From JBBQLG01 sp964251665 (GTDB taxonomy: Bacteria; Bacteroidota; Bacteroidia; Cytophagales; Spirosomataceae), in assembly GCA_964251665.1 (NCBI GenBank), contig CAXUKO010000003.1, forward strand, positions 310,001-374,000: 64,000 bases of DNA, read 5' to 3'. Positions 16,228 through 23,447 of this stretch are shown here, one piece after another. Position 1 is the first letter of the stretch. Each line of letters opens with the position of its first letter. A program made the translations under genes and the position numbers. The notes beneath the pieces are model-generated. The model had not been told where the DNA came from. It ran no database searches and was given only the letters and a program-made list of their open reading frames with translations.

Positions 16228-17128
16228 ACGTGATTTTTTGCGCTGGCTGGGCGCGGCTGCCGTTATTGGCTCCGTCGCACCGGAGAGTTTAGCGGCTTCG
16301 GCCAAGACAACCAAACTGACCATCCTGCATACCAACGACGTACACAGTCGGCTCGACCCGTTCCCGATGGACGGCAGCCGGAATGCGGGCAAAGGTGGGA
16401 TAGCCCGTCGCGCAAGTTTGATTAGCCAGGTCCGGCAGCAGGAGTCCAATGTGCTGCTCTTCGATGCGGGCGATCTGTTTCAGGGGACGCCTTATTTTAA
16501 CCTCTACAAAGGCGAACCCGAAGTGCTGGCCATGAATCGGCTTGGCTACGATGCCGCCACAATTGGCAACCACGATTTCGACGGGGGCATCGACAACATG
16601 CGGGATCAGTTCGGTAAGGCAAAATTTCCGTTTCTGGTCGCCAACTACGATTTCAAGAATACTGTCATGGATGGCCGAACGCAGCTTTACAAAGTGTTCG
16701 TGAAAGATGGCATTCGGGTGGGCGTGTTTGGCATTGGGATTAAACCCGACGGCTTGATTCCTTCGGAACTGTATAAAGAAATGAAGTATCTGAACCCCGT
16801 TGAGCTGGCCAACGATACGGCTACTCAATTGCGGAACGGCGAAAAGTGTGATTACGTTATTTGTTTGTCACACCTCGGCTATCAGTACAACGATCAGACG
16901 GTATCGGACCGGACACTGGCTCCGCAAACCAGCAACATCGACCTTATTATCGGCGGTCATACACATACATTTCTGGATGCGCCCGTAACAGTAAATAACC
17001 GCAACGGACAGCCGGTGGTGATTAATCAGGTTGGGTTTGCTGGCATCAATCTCGGTCGGCTCGATCTCACGTTTGAACCCGGCAAGCGCGGAGCGTCGGC
17101 CGATGGTAAGCCAGTTGAAGTAAAATAA
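16205..17128 (+). CDS. 5'-nucleotidase metallophosphatase domain, Tat-exported
   Basis: Protein of 307 residues. The N-terminus has a twin-arginine signal (SNRRDFLRWLGAAAVIGSVA). The binuclear metal site motifs are all present: HTNDVHSRLDPFP, FDAGDLFQGTPYF, TIGNHDFDGG, CLSHLGYQYND and IIGGHTHTFLD. It would hydrolyse 5'-nucleotides or related phosphoesters. It lacks the C-terminal domain, which is encoded by the overlapping upstream gene. The lipoprotein goes by Sec and this part by Tat, so they would meet only after export. Confidence 0.9.
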   Translation: MDASISNRRDFLRWLGAAAVIGSVAPESLAASAKTTKLTILHTNDVHSRLDPFPMDGSRNAGKGGIARRASLISQVRQQESNVLLFDAGDLFQGTPYFNLYKGEPEVLAMNRLGYDAATIGNHDFDGGIDNMRDQFGKAKFPFLVANYDFKNTVMDGRTQLYKVFVKDGIRVGVFGIGIKPDGLIPSELYKEMKYLNPVELANDTATQLRNGEKCDYVICLSHLGYQYNDQTVSDRTLAPQTSNIDLIIGGHTHTFLDAPVTVNNRNGQPVVINQVGFAGINLGRLDLTFEPGKRGASADGKPVEVK

Positions 17129-17155
17129 AATGGAACGCGGATTGGGCGGATACCT

Positions 17156-17218
17156 GCGGATTGAGTAATCAGACATGCCATATCTTGGAGATATGGCATG
17201 TCTGATTACTCAATCCGC
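17156..17218. repeat. 30-bp perfect inverted repeat
   Basis: The arms 17156-17185 and 17189-17218 pair perfectly with a 3-base loop. It follows the metallophosphatase stop by 27 bases and precedes the antitoxin start by 67. No T-run follows. Probably a terminator-like or repetitive palindrome. Confidence 0.7.
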
Positions 17219-17285
17219 CTAGCGACGAGCTTGATGCATAGCACATTCTTCTTTATAAATTGTGGTTAATCAACCGATAGAAATC

Positions 17286-17537
17286 ATGTCACGCATCGAA
17301 GTCATCAAAAAGCAATTTCACACCCTGATTGATCAGGCTGAAGATGAAACTGTACTGACGCATTTCTACGATGCCTTTGCCGCGTCGGTCGAAGCTCGGG
17401 AAGGTTCATTCTGGGATGGCCTGAGCGCCGAGCAACAGGCATCCATGAAAGAGTCATACGAGGAAAGTAAACAGCCTGAGAAGCTGATTCCGAATGTGGA
17501 TGTCTGGAAAAAGTATGACAAATGGATTACCAGATAG
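17286..17537 (+). CDS. Antitoxin of a ParE/RelE-type module
   Basis: Acidic helical protein of 83 residues (SRIEVIKKQFHTLIDQAEDE at the start, then FWDGLSAEQQASMKESYEES). The ATG at 17286 is preferred over the GTG at 17262. It overlaps the toxin gene by 16 bases, the usual antitoxin-toxin order. The size, acidity and LSAEQQASMKESYEES segment resemble addiction-module antitoxins that pair with RelE/ParE toxins. No DNA-binding fold is recognised with certainty. Confidence 0.7.
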   Translation: MSRIEVIKKQFHTLIDQAEDETVLTHFYDAFAASVEAREGSFWDGLSAEQQASMKESYEESKQPEKLIPNVDVWKKYDKWITR

Positions 17538-17818
17538 AGTGGACGCCTACCGCTGACCGGGAGTTTTATGAACTGGTGTCATTCATTGCCGATACATGGA
17601 GCGAACGAGTTGTCAGCGAGTTCGTTGATAAAGCTTACAAGACAATTAATCTGCTGAGTAGCTTCCCTGAACTGGGCGTACAAGAGCCTAATGGAGGAGG
17701 TATCAGGCTGTTGTTTATCAGGAAATACACTAAAATCTATTATCGGATTGATGGAGATAGGATATTGATTTTAAACGTATTCGATACCCGGCGCGATTCC
17801 GATAATAAACCATTTTAA
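17522..17818 (+). CDS. RelE/ParE family toxin
   Basis: Protein of 98 residues with the family pattern: IEWTPTADREFYELVSFIAD at the N-terminus, FVDKAYKTINLLSSFPELG in the middle, and IRKYTKIYYRIDGDRILILN followed by VFDTRRD at the end. Toxins of this fold either cut mRNA on the ribosome or poison gyrase. The C-terminal FDTRRDSDNKP is closer to the ParE side, but the target cannot be decided. purQ starts five bases downstream, so the pair is inserted tightly before a housekeeping gene. Confidence 0.85.
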   Translation: MDYQIEWTPTADREFYELVSFIADTWSERVVSEFVDKAYKTINLLSSFPELGVQEPNGGGIRLLFIRKYTKIYYRIDGDRILILNVFDTRRDSDNKPF

Positions 17819-17822
17819 CTCT

Positions 17823-18512
17823 ATGAAATTCGGTGTTGTTGTTTTCCCCGGCTCAAACTGCGATCAGGACGCGGTAGATGCCCTCAGCGATGGTCTTGGA
17901 CAGGAAGTTGTTCGGCTGTGGCACAAAGACCATGACTTGCAGGGCAGCGATTTTATCATTTTGCCCGGTGGGTTTTCCTACGGCGACTACCTGCGGACGG
18001 GTGCTGTCGCTCGCTTCTCACCCATTATGGACGAAGTAGTGCGCCATGCCGAACGCGGGGGATACCTGATGGGTATTTGCAACGGCTTTCAGATTCTGGC
18101 TGAAGCGCGTTTAGTGCCGGGTGTGTTGCTGCGAAATACCAACCAGCAGTACATCTGCAAGAATATTTACCTCCGTCCGCAGTCTGATGATGTGCTGGTG
18201 ACGACGGGGCTGGAAGACAGGGCCTACAAAATCCCGATTGCTCACGGTGAAGGCCGCTATTTTGCTGATGCCGACACGCTGAAACGCCTGAACGACAATG
18301 GGCAGGTAATTTTCCGTTACTGCAACGCCGATGGCACCATTACAGAGGAAGCCAATCCCAACGGAAGTCTGGAGAATATTGCCGGGGTAGCTAACGAAGG
18401 CAAAAATGTATTTGGGCTGATGCCGCATCCCGAACGGGCGGCTTCTCCTTTGCTGGGCAACACCGATGGGTTGCTGATTCTGGAGCGATTAATCAACGCG
18501 GTACTGGCTTAA
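17823..18512 (+). CDS. purQ: Phosphoribosylformylglycinamidine synthase subunit PurQ
   Basis: Class I glutamine amidotransferase of 229 residues supplying ammonia to PurL in the fourth step of purine synthesis. It starts KFGVVVFPGSNCDQDAVDAL. The nucleophile Cys86 lies in GICNGFQIL, and the His/Glu of the triad are in LMPHPERAASPLLG. Length and motifs agree with stand-alone PurQ, so PurS and small PurL should be elsewhere in the genome. It starts five bases after the toxin gene and is followed by a large inverted repeat. Confidence 0.95.
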   Translation: MKFGVVVFPGSNCDQDAVDALSDGLGQEVVRLWHKDHDLQGSDFIILPGGFSYGDYLRTGAVARFSPIMDEVVRHAERGGYLMGICNGFQILAEARLVPGVLLRNTNQQYICKNIYLRPQSDDVLVTTGLEDRAYKIPIAHGEGRYFADADTLKRLNDNGQVIFRYCNADGTITEEANPNGSLENIAGVANEGKNVFGLMPHPERAASPLLGNTDGLLILERLINAVLA

Positions 18513-18514
18513 CC

Positions 18515-18627
18515 TACCTCACCCCAACCCCTCTCCTAAAACAGGAGAGGGACCTTACGGGGTTTGATACCGGTGGCTAAGCAATCAAGCCCCTCTCCTG
18601 TTTTAGGAGAGGGGTTGGGGTGAGGTA
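18515..18627. repeat. 37-bp perfect inverted repeat of the CCTCACCCC/CCCCTCTCC family
   Basis: The arms 18515-18551 and 18591-18627 are perfectly complementary. Each arm itself contains a small hairpin (CTCTCCT.AAAAC.AGGAGAG). It starts three bases after the purQ stop and ends three bases before the end of the opposing YcxB-like gene. The wording recurs at 39315-39354, so it belongs to a dispersed repeat family. Position suggests a two-way terminator. Confidence 0.75.
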
Positions 18628-18630
18628 AGC

Positions 18631-19191
18631 CTACTCTGCCAGCAGGCTCTTTCTGCGCAGCAGGGTATCCATAAACTTCAGGTCCGTTTCGCTGGTGAAG
18701 ATAGAATAGGGGAGATAGAGGAACTGCGCCCTCGCCATCTGTTTTGCCATGTATTTCATCAGCGGGTTCAACGTCATACCACTGACCGCTTCTTCGTTAG
18801 ACATCAGCAGAATATAAGCCTCTTTATCTTTCACCACGTTTTTGATCTGATTCCATTTCAGAATCCCGCCTTCTTTAGCATTGACGCGCATCAGAATCTG
18901 GCGGCTGTCGATCTCGTATACGTACTTCTGAAACATGGGCTTGAACTGCTCCGATTGCGTAACGCCCGTGAACTGAATCCCCCAGAAAAGAACGTATAAT
19001 ACCGTCAGCAGGACAATCACGATATAGAGCCAGTAGTTAGGATAAACCCCCGTCACACTCAGAATTACATTGAGTAAAATCAGGCCGAGGGGCAAAAAGG
19101 CCCATTTCCAGTTATCACGCAGCCATTGACGCATGGCTAAACTGATGTAGGTTTTTTGATCTAAAGCGTATTTTTTAGTCTTAATAATCAT
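18631..19191 (-). CDS. YcxB-like membrane protein
   Basis: Protein of 186 residues. The start at 19191 (MIIKTKKYALDQKTYISLAM) is preferred over a start eight codons upstream. Two membrane helices follow (WAFLPLGLILLNVILSVTGV and YWLYIVIVLLTVLYVLFWG). A C-terminal cytoplasmic YcxB-type domain has EIDSRQILMRVNAKEGGILKW and YAKQMARAQFLYLPYSIF-like sequence with the final FMDTLLRRKSLL helix. The family function is unknown. Confidence 0.7.
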   Translation of the reverse strand: MIIKTKKYALDQKTYISLAMRQWLRDNWKWAFLPLGLILLNVILSVTGVYPNYWLYIVIVLLTVLYVLFWGIQFTGVTQSEQFKPMFQKYVYEIDSRQILMRVNAKEGGILKWNQIKNVVKDKEAYILLMSNEEAVSGMTLNPLMKYMAKQMARAQFLYLPYSIFTSETDLKFMDTLLRRKSLLAE

Positions 19192-19241
19192 GATACTGTC
19201 CGAATGAGGACACAAAAATACGCAAGTAGTTGGTTAGTTGC

Positions 19242-19679
19242 TCAGTCCACCTTACGGAAGTGCAGCGTGTTGATCACATACTGCTGTGGCTGATTTACTC
19301 CACTATGTGTGTCCTGCCCCTTTTTTTCGCGCATCAGCACATAGACCTGAAACCGCTGCCCCCCCGACTGGTAATTGCCCGAACTGTAATACTGATGGTC
19401 GGACATGCCCTGATATACATACTGAAAACGCTGAGGTGGGTGCCTACGAAAGAAGGATTTCAAAATGAGTTCGGCATGAGCGGCTTCTACCGACTGGAAT
19501 TCGACGGCTTCGGTATCAATAATCAGCTCAATGGTGGTGTCGAAATAAGCGGCTAACTGCCGCGCGCTCCCTGTCCGCAACGATCGCTGCACCACGCTCG
19601 CCACGCCCGTATCGGTTACCCGTTTGCTATCGCCCGACCACAACCCAATCAATACCAGTAACCCAAAAAAATGTTTCAT
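19242..19679 (-). CDS. DUF4783 family protein
   Basis: Protein of 145 residues with the signal peptide MKHFFGLLVLIGLWSGDS. The mature part, VVQRSLRTGSARQLAAYFDT then IELIIDTEAVEFQSVEAAHA and RFQYVYQGMSDHQYYSSGNY, matches the Bacteroidota DUF4783 family, which has an NTF2-like fold. Function unknown, presumably in the periplasm. It is followed on the minus strand by the YcxB-like gene. Confidence 0.75.
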   Translation of the reverse strand: MKHFFGLLVLIGLWSGDSKRVTDTGVASVVQRSLRTGSARQLAAYFDTTIELIIDTEAVEFQSVEAAHAELILKSFFRRHPPQRFQYVYQGMSDHQYYSSGNYQSGGQRFQVYVLMREKKGQDTHSGVNQPQQYVINTLHFRKVD

Positions 19680-19774
19680 TCAGAAAAGCGCAAATAAGCC
19701 GTATGCTTGCCAGAAGGCTAAAATTGTGCCAAAGCCCCCGTCCATAGCGCCGATTATTTTTTCAACTTTGCAGC

Positions 19775-20281
19775 ATGACCGCATCCCCGACTCAGATATT
19801 AACGGCCGAGCAACTCCGGCAAAAAATCAAGCGTATCGCGTTCCAGATTTACGAGAACAACTTCGATGAACCGGCGCTGGTACTGGCGGGGATAGCGGGC
19901 GAGGGTTATGTCTTTGCCCAGGCACTGGAGCGGGAACTGCGGCAGATGGCGCCCATGCCCATTACGCTGCTCAGGATTGAACTCGATAAAACGCAGCCTG
20001 CCCAGCCCCCCGTGACGCTGCCTACCGAAATTTCATTCCAGGATAAAGCGGTGATTGTGGCTGATGATGTGCTGTATACCGGTCGTACCCTGATGTTCAG
20101 CCTACAGCCGTTTTTACAGATGCCGGTTCGGAAATTGCAGGTCGCCGTACTGGTCGACCGGAATCACCCACGCTATCCCGTTGCCGCTGATTACCGGGGA
20201 TACGCCCTTAGCACAACCCTTGCCGAACACGTTGAGGTTGTGCTCAGCGAAGCCGACCGGATGGGTGTTTACCTGCGGTAA
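19775..20281 (+). CDS. Type I phosphoribosyltransferase (PyrR-like)
   Basis: Cytoplasmic protein of 168 residues. The PRPP-binding loop is VIVADDVLYTGRTLMFSLQ, with LVLAGIAGEGYVFAQALE and AVLVDRNHPRYPVAADYRGY as in PyrR and related enzymes. PyrR has uracil phosphoribosyltransferase activity and in some bacteria attenuates pyr operons; no pyr gene is near, so a salvage or unassigned role is as likely. It reads alone between two unrelated genes. Confidence 0.8.
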   Translation: MTASPTQILTAEQLRQKIKRIAFQIYENNFDEPALVLAGIAGEGYVFAQALERELRQMAPMPITLLRIELDKTQPAQPPVTLPTEISFQDKAVIVADDVLYTGRTLMFSLQPFLQMPVRKLQVAVLVDRNHPRYPVAADYRGYALSTTLAEHVEVVLSEADRMGVYLR

Positions 20282-20378
20282 CGCTGCTTTATGCTGGGAG
20301 GGCTGACAAAATCCGGCGAACATTTGGAGTAAACAGCGCGTACTATTGCCTTCTGTATCAACCACAAAGGCACCCACC

Positions 20379-21800
20379 GTGTATCTACTTCGACCGTATT
20401 ATTTCTGTTGCTGGCTATGTCTGCTGTTGCCCCGGTGGGGCAGTGGGCAGAACCTGGTACCTAACCCGGACTTTGAGCAACGTATCAAACCCGCCTGCCT
20501 TTATACCCGCTACGGCGAAAACCTGGGCCAGTACGTAACGAACTGGTACTCGCCCACCGGGGCTACCCCCGACATCTGGACGAGCGACGTTTTTCCGCAA
20601 CCCTTCTGTACCCAAACGCTCGGCCCGGCCGCCATTCAGCCCCGGTCGGGTCGGCAGTGCCTCGGATTTTATACCTACTATGCCGCTACCACGCCCTACC
20701 GCGAGTACATGCAGGTGAAGCTGAAACAGCCCATGCAGCAGGGCAAAACCTACCGGGTTCGTATGTACGTGACGCTGCTGAACACCATCCATAACATCGC
20801 CCGCGATGCCGGTGGCGTTCGGGGAAATACAGCGACGGATAACATTGGCATGTATTTTTCACGCGATTCGCTGATCGTCTACGAAGGGTCGCCGTTTCGC
20901 TACGGGCGGGTGCTGAATGTGACGCCACAGGTGAACTACGAGCAACTCCTGGGCGAAACGGGTACGTGGGTGAGCATTGAAAAGTGCTTCACGGCGAAGG
21001 AGTTGTATAACTACCTGACCATCGGTAATTTCTTCGACGACGACCATACCATTTTCCGTACCCTCGAATCCGGCTACACCGATCAGCGGGCCTACTATCT
21101 GGTTGATGACGTATCGGTTGACTTGGTAACGGACCCACCGGCAACGCCAAAGCTTGGTCCCGACACGACACTCTGCGCCGGACGGTCTGTTTCCTTCACC
21201 CTGCGCGATACCGACCGGACAACCTATACCTGGCAGGACGGTTCCACACTGCCGCGCTACACGGCCCGCACCACCGGCGTCTATCAGGTAACAGCTACGC
21301 GGGGCGGATGTGCTCAGAGCGACACCATAAAGGTAGCTGTTGAGCCAGCCGTTCAACTGCCTGCCGATACGGTTCTGTGCCGGGGGGAGTCACTCCGGTT
21401 GGATGTTGCCAATCCCCTGAATCGCTACGTCTGGAATACCGGTTCAGCAGAATCCAGTATTACCGTCACTACTGAAGGAGTCTACTCCGTGCGTGTTCCC
21501 TCGCAGAACTGTGTTATTGCCGATACCATCCGGGTCCGGGTGCTGGATTGCCCCGGTGCCGTACCGAACGTGTTCACGCCCAACGGCGATGGGAAAAACG
21601 ACGTTTTCTACATTCCCAACATCGACATATCGCCCTGGCAGCTTACTGTTGTTAACCGCTGGGGGCGGCAGGTGCATCGCTCCGAGGCATACGCCAATGA
21701 CTGGGATGGAGCCGCCCTGCCAACCGGGTTGTACTACTATCTTCTCCAGAACAATATCTTAAAGCGCGAACTGAAAGGGTGGGTGGAACTGATGCGCTGA
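20379..21800 (+). CDS. Type IX secretion cargo with gliding-motility-associated C-terminal domain
   Basis: Protein of about 473 residues. There is no ATG, so the start is GTG at 20379 (VYLLRPYYFCCWLCLLLPRW, a signal peptide ending in GSG) or TTG at 20346. The N-terminal half begins NLVPNPDFEQ, like carbohydrate-binding Bacteroidota surface proteins. The middle has two Ig-like repeats (DTTLCAGRSVSFTLRD and DTVLCRGESLRLDVAN). The last ~85 residues are the type B sorting domain: PNVFTPNGDGKNDVFYIPN, then VVNRWGRQVHRSEAYANDWDG and LPTGLYYYLL. It would be exported and attached to the surface; ligand unknown. Confidence 0.85.
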   Translation: MYLLRPYYFCCWLCLLLPRWGSGQNLVPNPDFEQRIKPACLYTRYGENLGQYVTNWYSPTGATPDIWTSDVFPQPFCTQTLGPAAIQPRSGRQCLGFYTYYAATTPYREYMQVKLKQPMQQGKTYRVRMYVTLLNTIHNIARDAGGVRGNTATDNIGMYFSRDSLIVYEGSPFRYGRVLNVTPQVNYEQLLGETGTWVSIEKCFTAKELYNYLTIGNFFDDDHTIFRTLESGYTDQRAYYLVDDVSVDLVTDPPATPKLGPDTTLCAGRSVSFTLRDTDRTTYTWQDGSTLPRYTARTTGVYQVTATRGGCAQSDTIKVAVEPAVQLPADTVLCRGESLRLDVANPLNRYVWNTGSAESSITVTTEGVYSVRVPSQNCVIADTIRVRVLDCPGAVPNVFTPNGDGKNDVFYIPNIDISPWQLTVVNRWGRQVHRSEAYANDWDGAALPTGLYYYLLQNNILKRELKGWVELMR

Positions 21801-21844
21801 CTGAAACTAGTTAGGGTAGCGGTAACACACCCATGTTCGTTGAG

Positions 21845-21909
21845 GCTCGATCATTTTATCGGATAATTTGCATTATTTTTACGCAAATTATCCGATAAAA
21901 TGATCGAGC
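21845..21909. promoter_or_regulatory. 27-bp perfect inverted repeat overlapping the ATPase start codon
   Basis: The arms 21845-21871 and 21883-21909 pair perfectly with an 11-base loop. The ATG (21900-21902) lies inside the right arm. In RNA the hairpin would bury the start codon; in DNA it is a large symmetric operator candidate. It carries TCGGATAATTTG and its reverse, close to a TAnnTTTG box. Confidence 0.7.
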
Positions 21910-23081
21910 GCACTATATATCAGGAATTAGAGCAGCACTTGCATCAAAAACAGGTGACAGTTATTACGGGTATGCGTCGGGTTGGTAAATCGACGGCTCT
22001 GCGGTACCTGCTCAGTAAAGTAACGCATACAAATACGCTGTTTCTTGATTTTGAGCGTATCGAAAACCGGGTACTTTTTAATCAACCTTCTTATAATGAT
22101 ATCGAGCGCGGTTTAACTGCGTTGGGGCTAGATTTGAACCGTCCGGCTGTACTGGGGTTAGATGAAATCCAGTTAGTGCCCAATAGTCCAAGCGTTATCA
22201 AGAGTCTGTATGATACGTACGGGTTGAAGTGCATCGTGACGGGGTCAAGCTCCTTTTATCTCCGTAACCATTTCTCAGAGAGTCTGGCGGGCCGCAAGCA
22301 AATATTTGAGATGATGCCACTCGACTTTGCAGAATTTATACGCTTTCGGGGAGACGACGTAAGCCTGCTGAAGGTTGGTCAGCAACAACCGTTTCTGTTT
22401 ACATTTTATGACCGCTGGCGTGGACTGTACGAGGAGTTTTTGCGCTATGGCGGGTTCCCGGAGGTCGTATTAGCCGATGATTCAGCAGTCAAGATTAATT
22501 ACCTAAAGGATGTGCTGAATTCATATATTGAACTGGATGTCAGGTTACTGTCTGATTTCAGCCTGAGCGATACGCTCTACAGGCTGATTGCCATGCTATC
22601 GGTACGGGTGGGAAGCCGAATAGACTATACCAAGTTAGCCAGTCTGGTCGGTATTGGTCGTAACCAGATCAAAGACTACCTGCACCTGCTCGAATACACC
22701 TATTTTATTCAGACAGTACGGCCTTTTACCGGAGGATTGGATAAAGAGCTAACCAAGCAGCCGAAATTTTATTTTGCCGATACAGGGCTATTGCAGGTGA
22801 TAGGACAAGTGAGTAGTGGCCAGGTCTTCGAAAATGCAGTAGCTAACCAACTGGCTCGGTTAGGTGAGGTGCAATACCACCAGCGCAGCAATGGCTCCGA
22901 AATTGATTTTGTATTGAATCGGCAACTGGCGTTCGAGGTAAAAGAAACCCCCACACCGGCCGACTTGGTAACTGTAACGGCCCGCGCCCGCGCGGTTGGC
23001 CTGACCGAAGCAATTGTAATTGGGCGAAACCAGCCTAACTCCGGGTTTGGACAGTTCTGGTGGGGTGGCAGCGTCTTTTAA
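21900..23081 (+). CDS. AAA ATPase with DUF4143 domain
   Basis: Protein of 393 residues. Walker A is TGMRRVGKSTALRYL near residue 25, and Walker B is LGLDEIQLV, followed by sensor VTGSSSFYLRN. The middle has LAGRKQIFEMMPLDFAEFIRFR and the mark LYEEFLRYGGFPEVVL. The C-terminal DUF4143 region is a nuclease-like fold (EVQYHQRSNGSEIDFVLNRQ and LAFEVK), with a D...ExK pattern. These ATPases are frequent, often horizontally spread single genes in Bacteroidota, of unclear function. It is isolated here, with an inverted repeat over its start. Confidence 0.88.
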   Translation: MIERTIYQELEQHLHQKQVTVITGMRRVGKSTALRYLLSKVTHTNTLFLDFERIENRVLFNQPSYNDIERGLTALGLDLNRPAVLGLDEIQLVPNSPSVIKSLYDTYGLKCIVTGSSSFYLRNHFSESLAGRKQIFEMMPLDFAEFIRFRGDDVSLLKVGQQQPFLFTFYDRWRGLYEEFLRYGGFPEVVLADDSAVKINYLKDVLNSYIELDVRLLSDFSLSDTLYRLIAMLSVRVGSRIDYTKLASLVGIGRNQIKDYLHLLEYTYFIQTVRPFTGGLDKELTKQPKFYFADTGLLQVIGQVSSGQVFENAVANQLARLGEVQYHQRSNGSEIDFVLNRQLAFEVKETPTPADLVTVTARARAVGLTEAIVIGRNQPNSGFGQFWWGGSVF

Positions 23082-23317
23082 TGGGGGCATCCCTGCGTTT
23101 GGCACGAACGTAATCTGATTCAGGAACAACCGTTATTCCAAACAGAAACGAATTGTTTAGCTGTTCGTCTTTCAATCGGTTTTGCAAGATTCTCTCCGTT
23201 GTTCTGAAAATAGTATCAATGCCGCATTTTGTATGGTTATTTGAATGGATATCCAAATTATGTAGCAGGCTAGGATTAAAATTTAAATTGTTCTTTCGTT
23301 AACAAGCAGTTTGTGCG

Positions 23318-23325
23318 TAGATTTG
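23318..23325 (+). promoter_or_regulatory. narK promoter -7 box
   Basis: TAGATTTG is an exact match to the Bacteroidota -7 consensus TAnnTTTG. The -33 site is weak (TTTC with a 20-base spacer). The transcript would start near 23332, giving a leader of about 115 bases. Confidence 0.5.
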
Positions 23326-23346
23326 AATAAATATTAAACGTAAAAC

Positions 23347-23356
23347 TACTTAAGTA
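23347..23356. promoter_or_regulatory. Palindrome TACTTAAGTA near the narK transcription start
   Basis: The exact 10-base palindrome also occurs at 36249-36258, just after the promoter of the porin-nrt unit. Candidate operator for a nitrate-responsive regulator. Confidence 0.4.
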
Positions 23357-23370
23357 AAAAGCACAAAAAA

Positions 23371-23400
23371 GCCCTGCAAGACTGGCGGGTCCGGCAGGGC
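23371..23400 (+). promoter_or_regulatory. Leader hairpin of narK
   Basis: GCCCTGC (23371-23377) pairs with GCAGGGC (23394-23400) around a 16-base loop. It lies 16 bases before the shared leader motif. It could be an attenuator or protective hairpin; no T-run follows. Confidence 0.45.
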
Positions 23401-23416
23401 AAACGGTTCAAGTTAG

Positions 23417-23432
23417 TTCGTGTTCCACCTTA
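23417..23432 (+). promoter_or_regulatory. Nitrate leader motif, copy 1 (narK)
   Basis: TCGTGTTCCACCTTAA ends 15 bases before the narK ATG. The same 16-mer lies before nirB and a one-base-shorter form before the porin gene. Confidence 0.7.
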
Positions 23433-23447
23433 AACCTGACCAAATGT

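Larger units (their letters stand above)
23082..23447. other. Intergenic region of 366 bases upstream of narK
   Basis: No gene seen. AT-rich in its second half. It holds a -7 box (23318-23325), the palindrome TACTTAAGTA (23347-23356), a GC-rich hairpin (23371-23400) and the nitrate leader motif (23417-23432), in that order before the narK start. Confidence 0.7.

Noticed and set aside
23371..23400. GC-rich narK leader hairpin as a molybdenum-cofactor riboswitch
   Set aside because: A single short stem is seen; the multi-stem Moco riboswitch layout is not, and the other two nitrate leaders do not share it.
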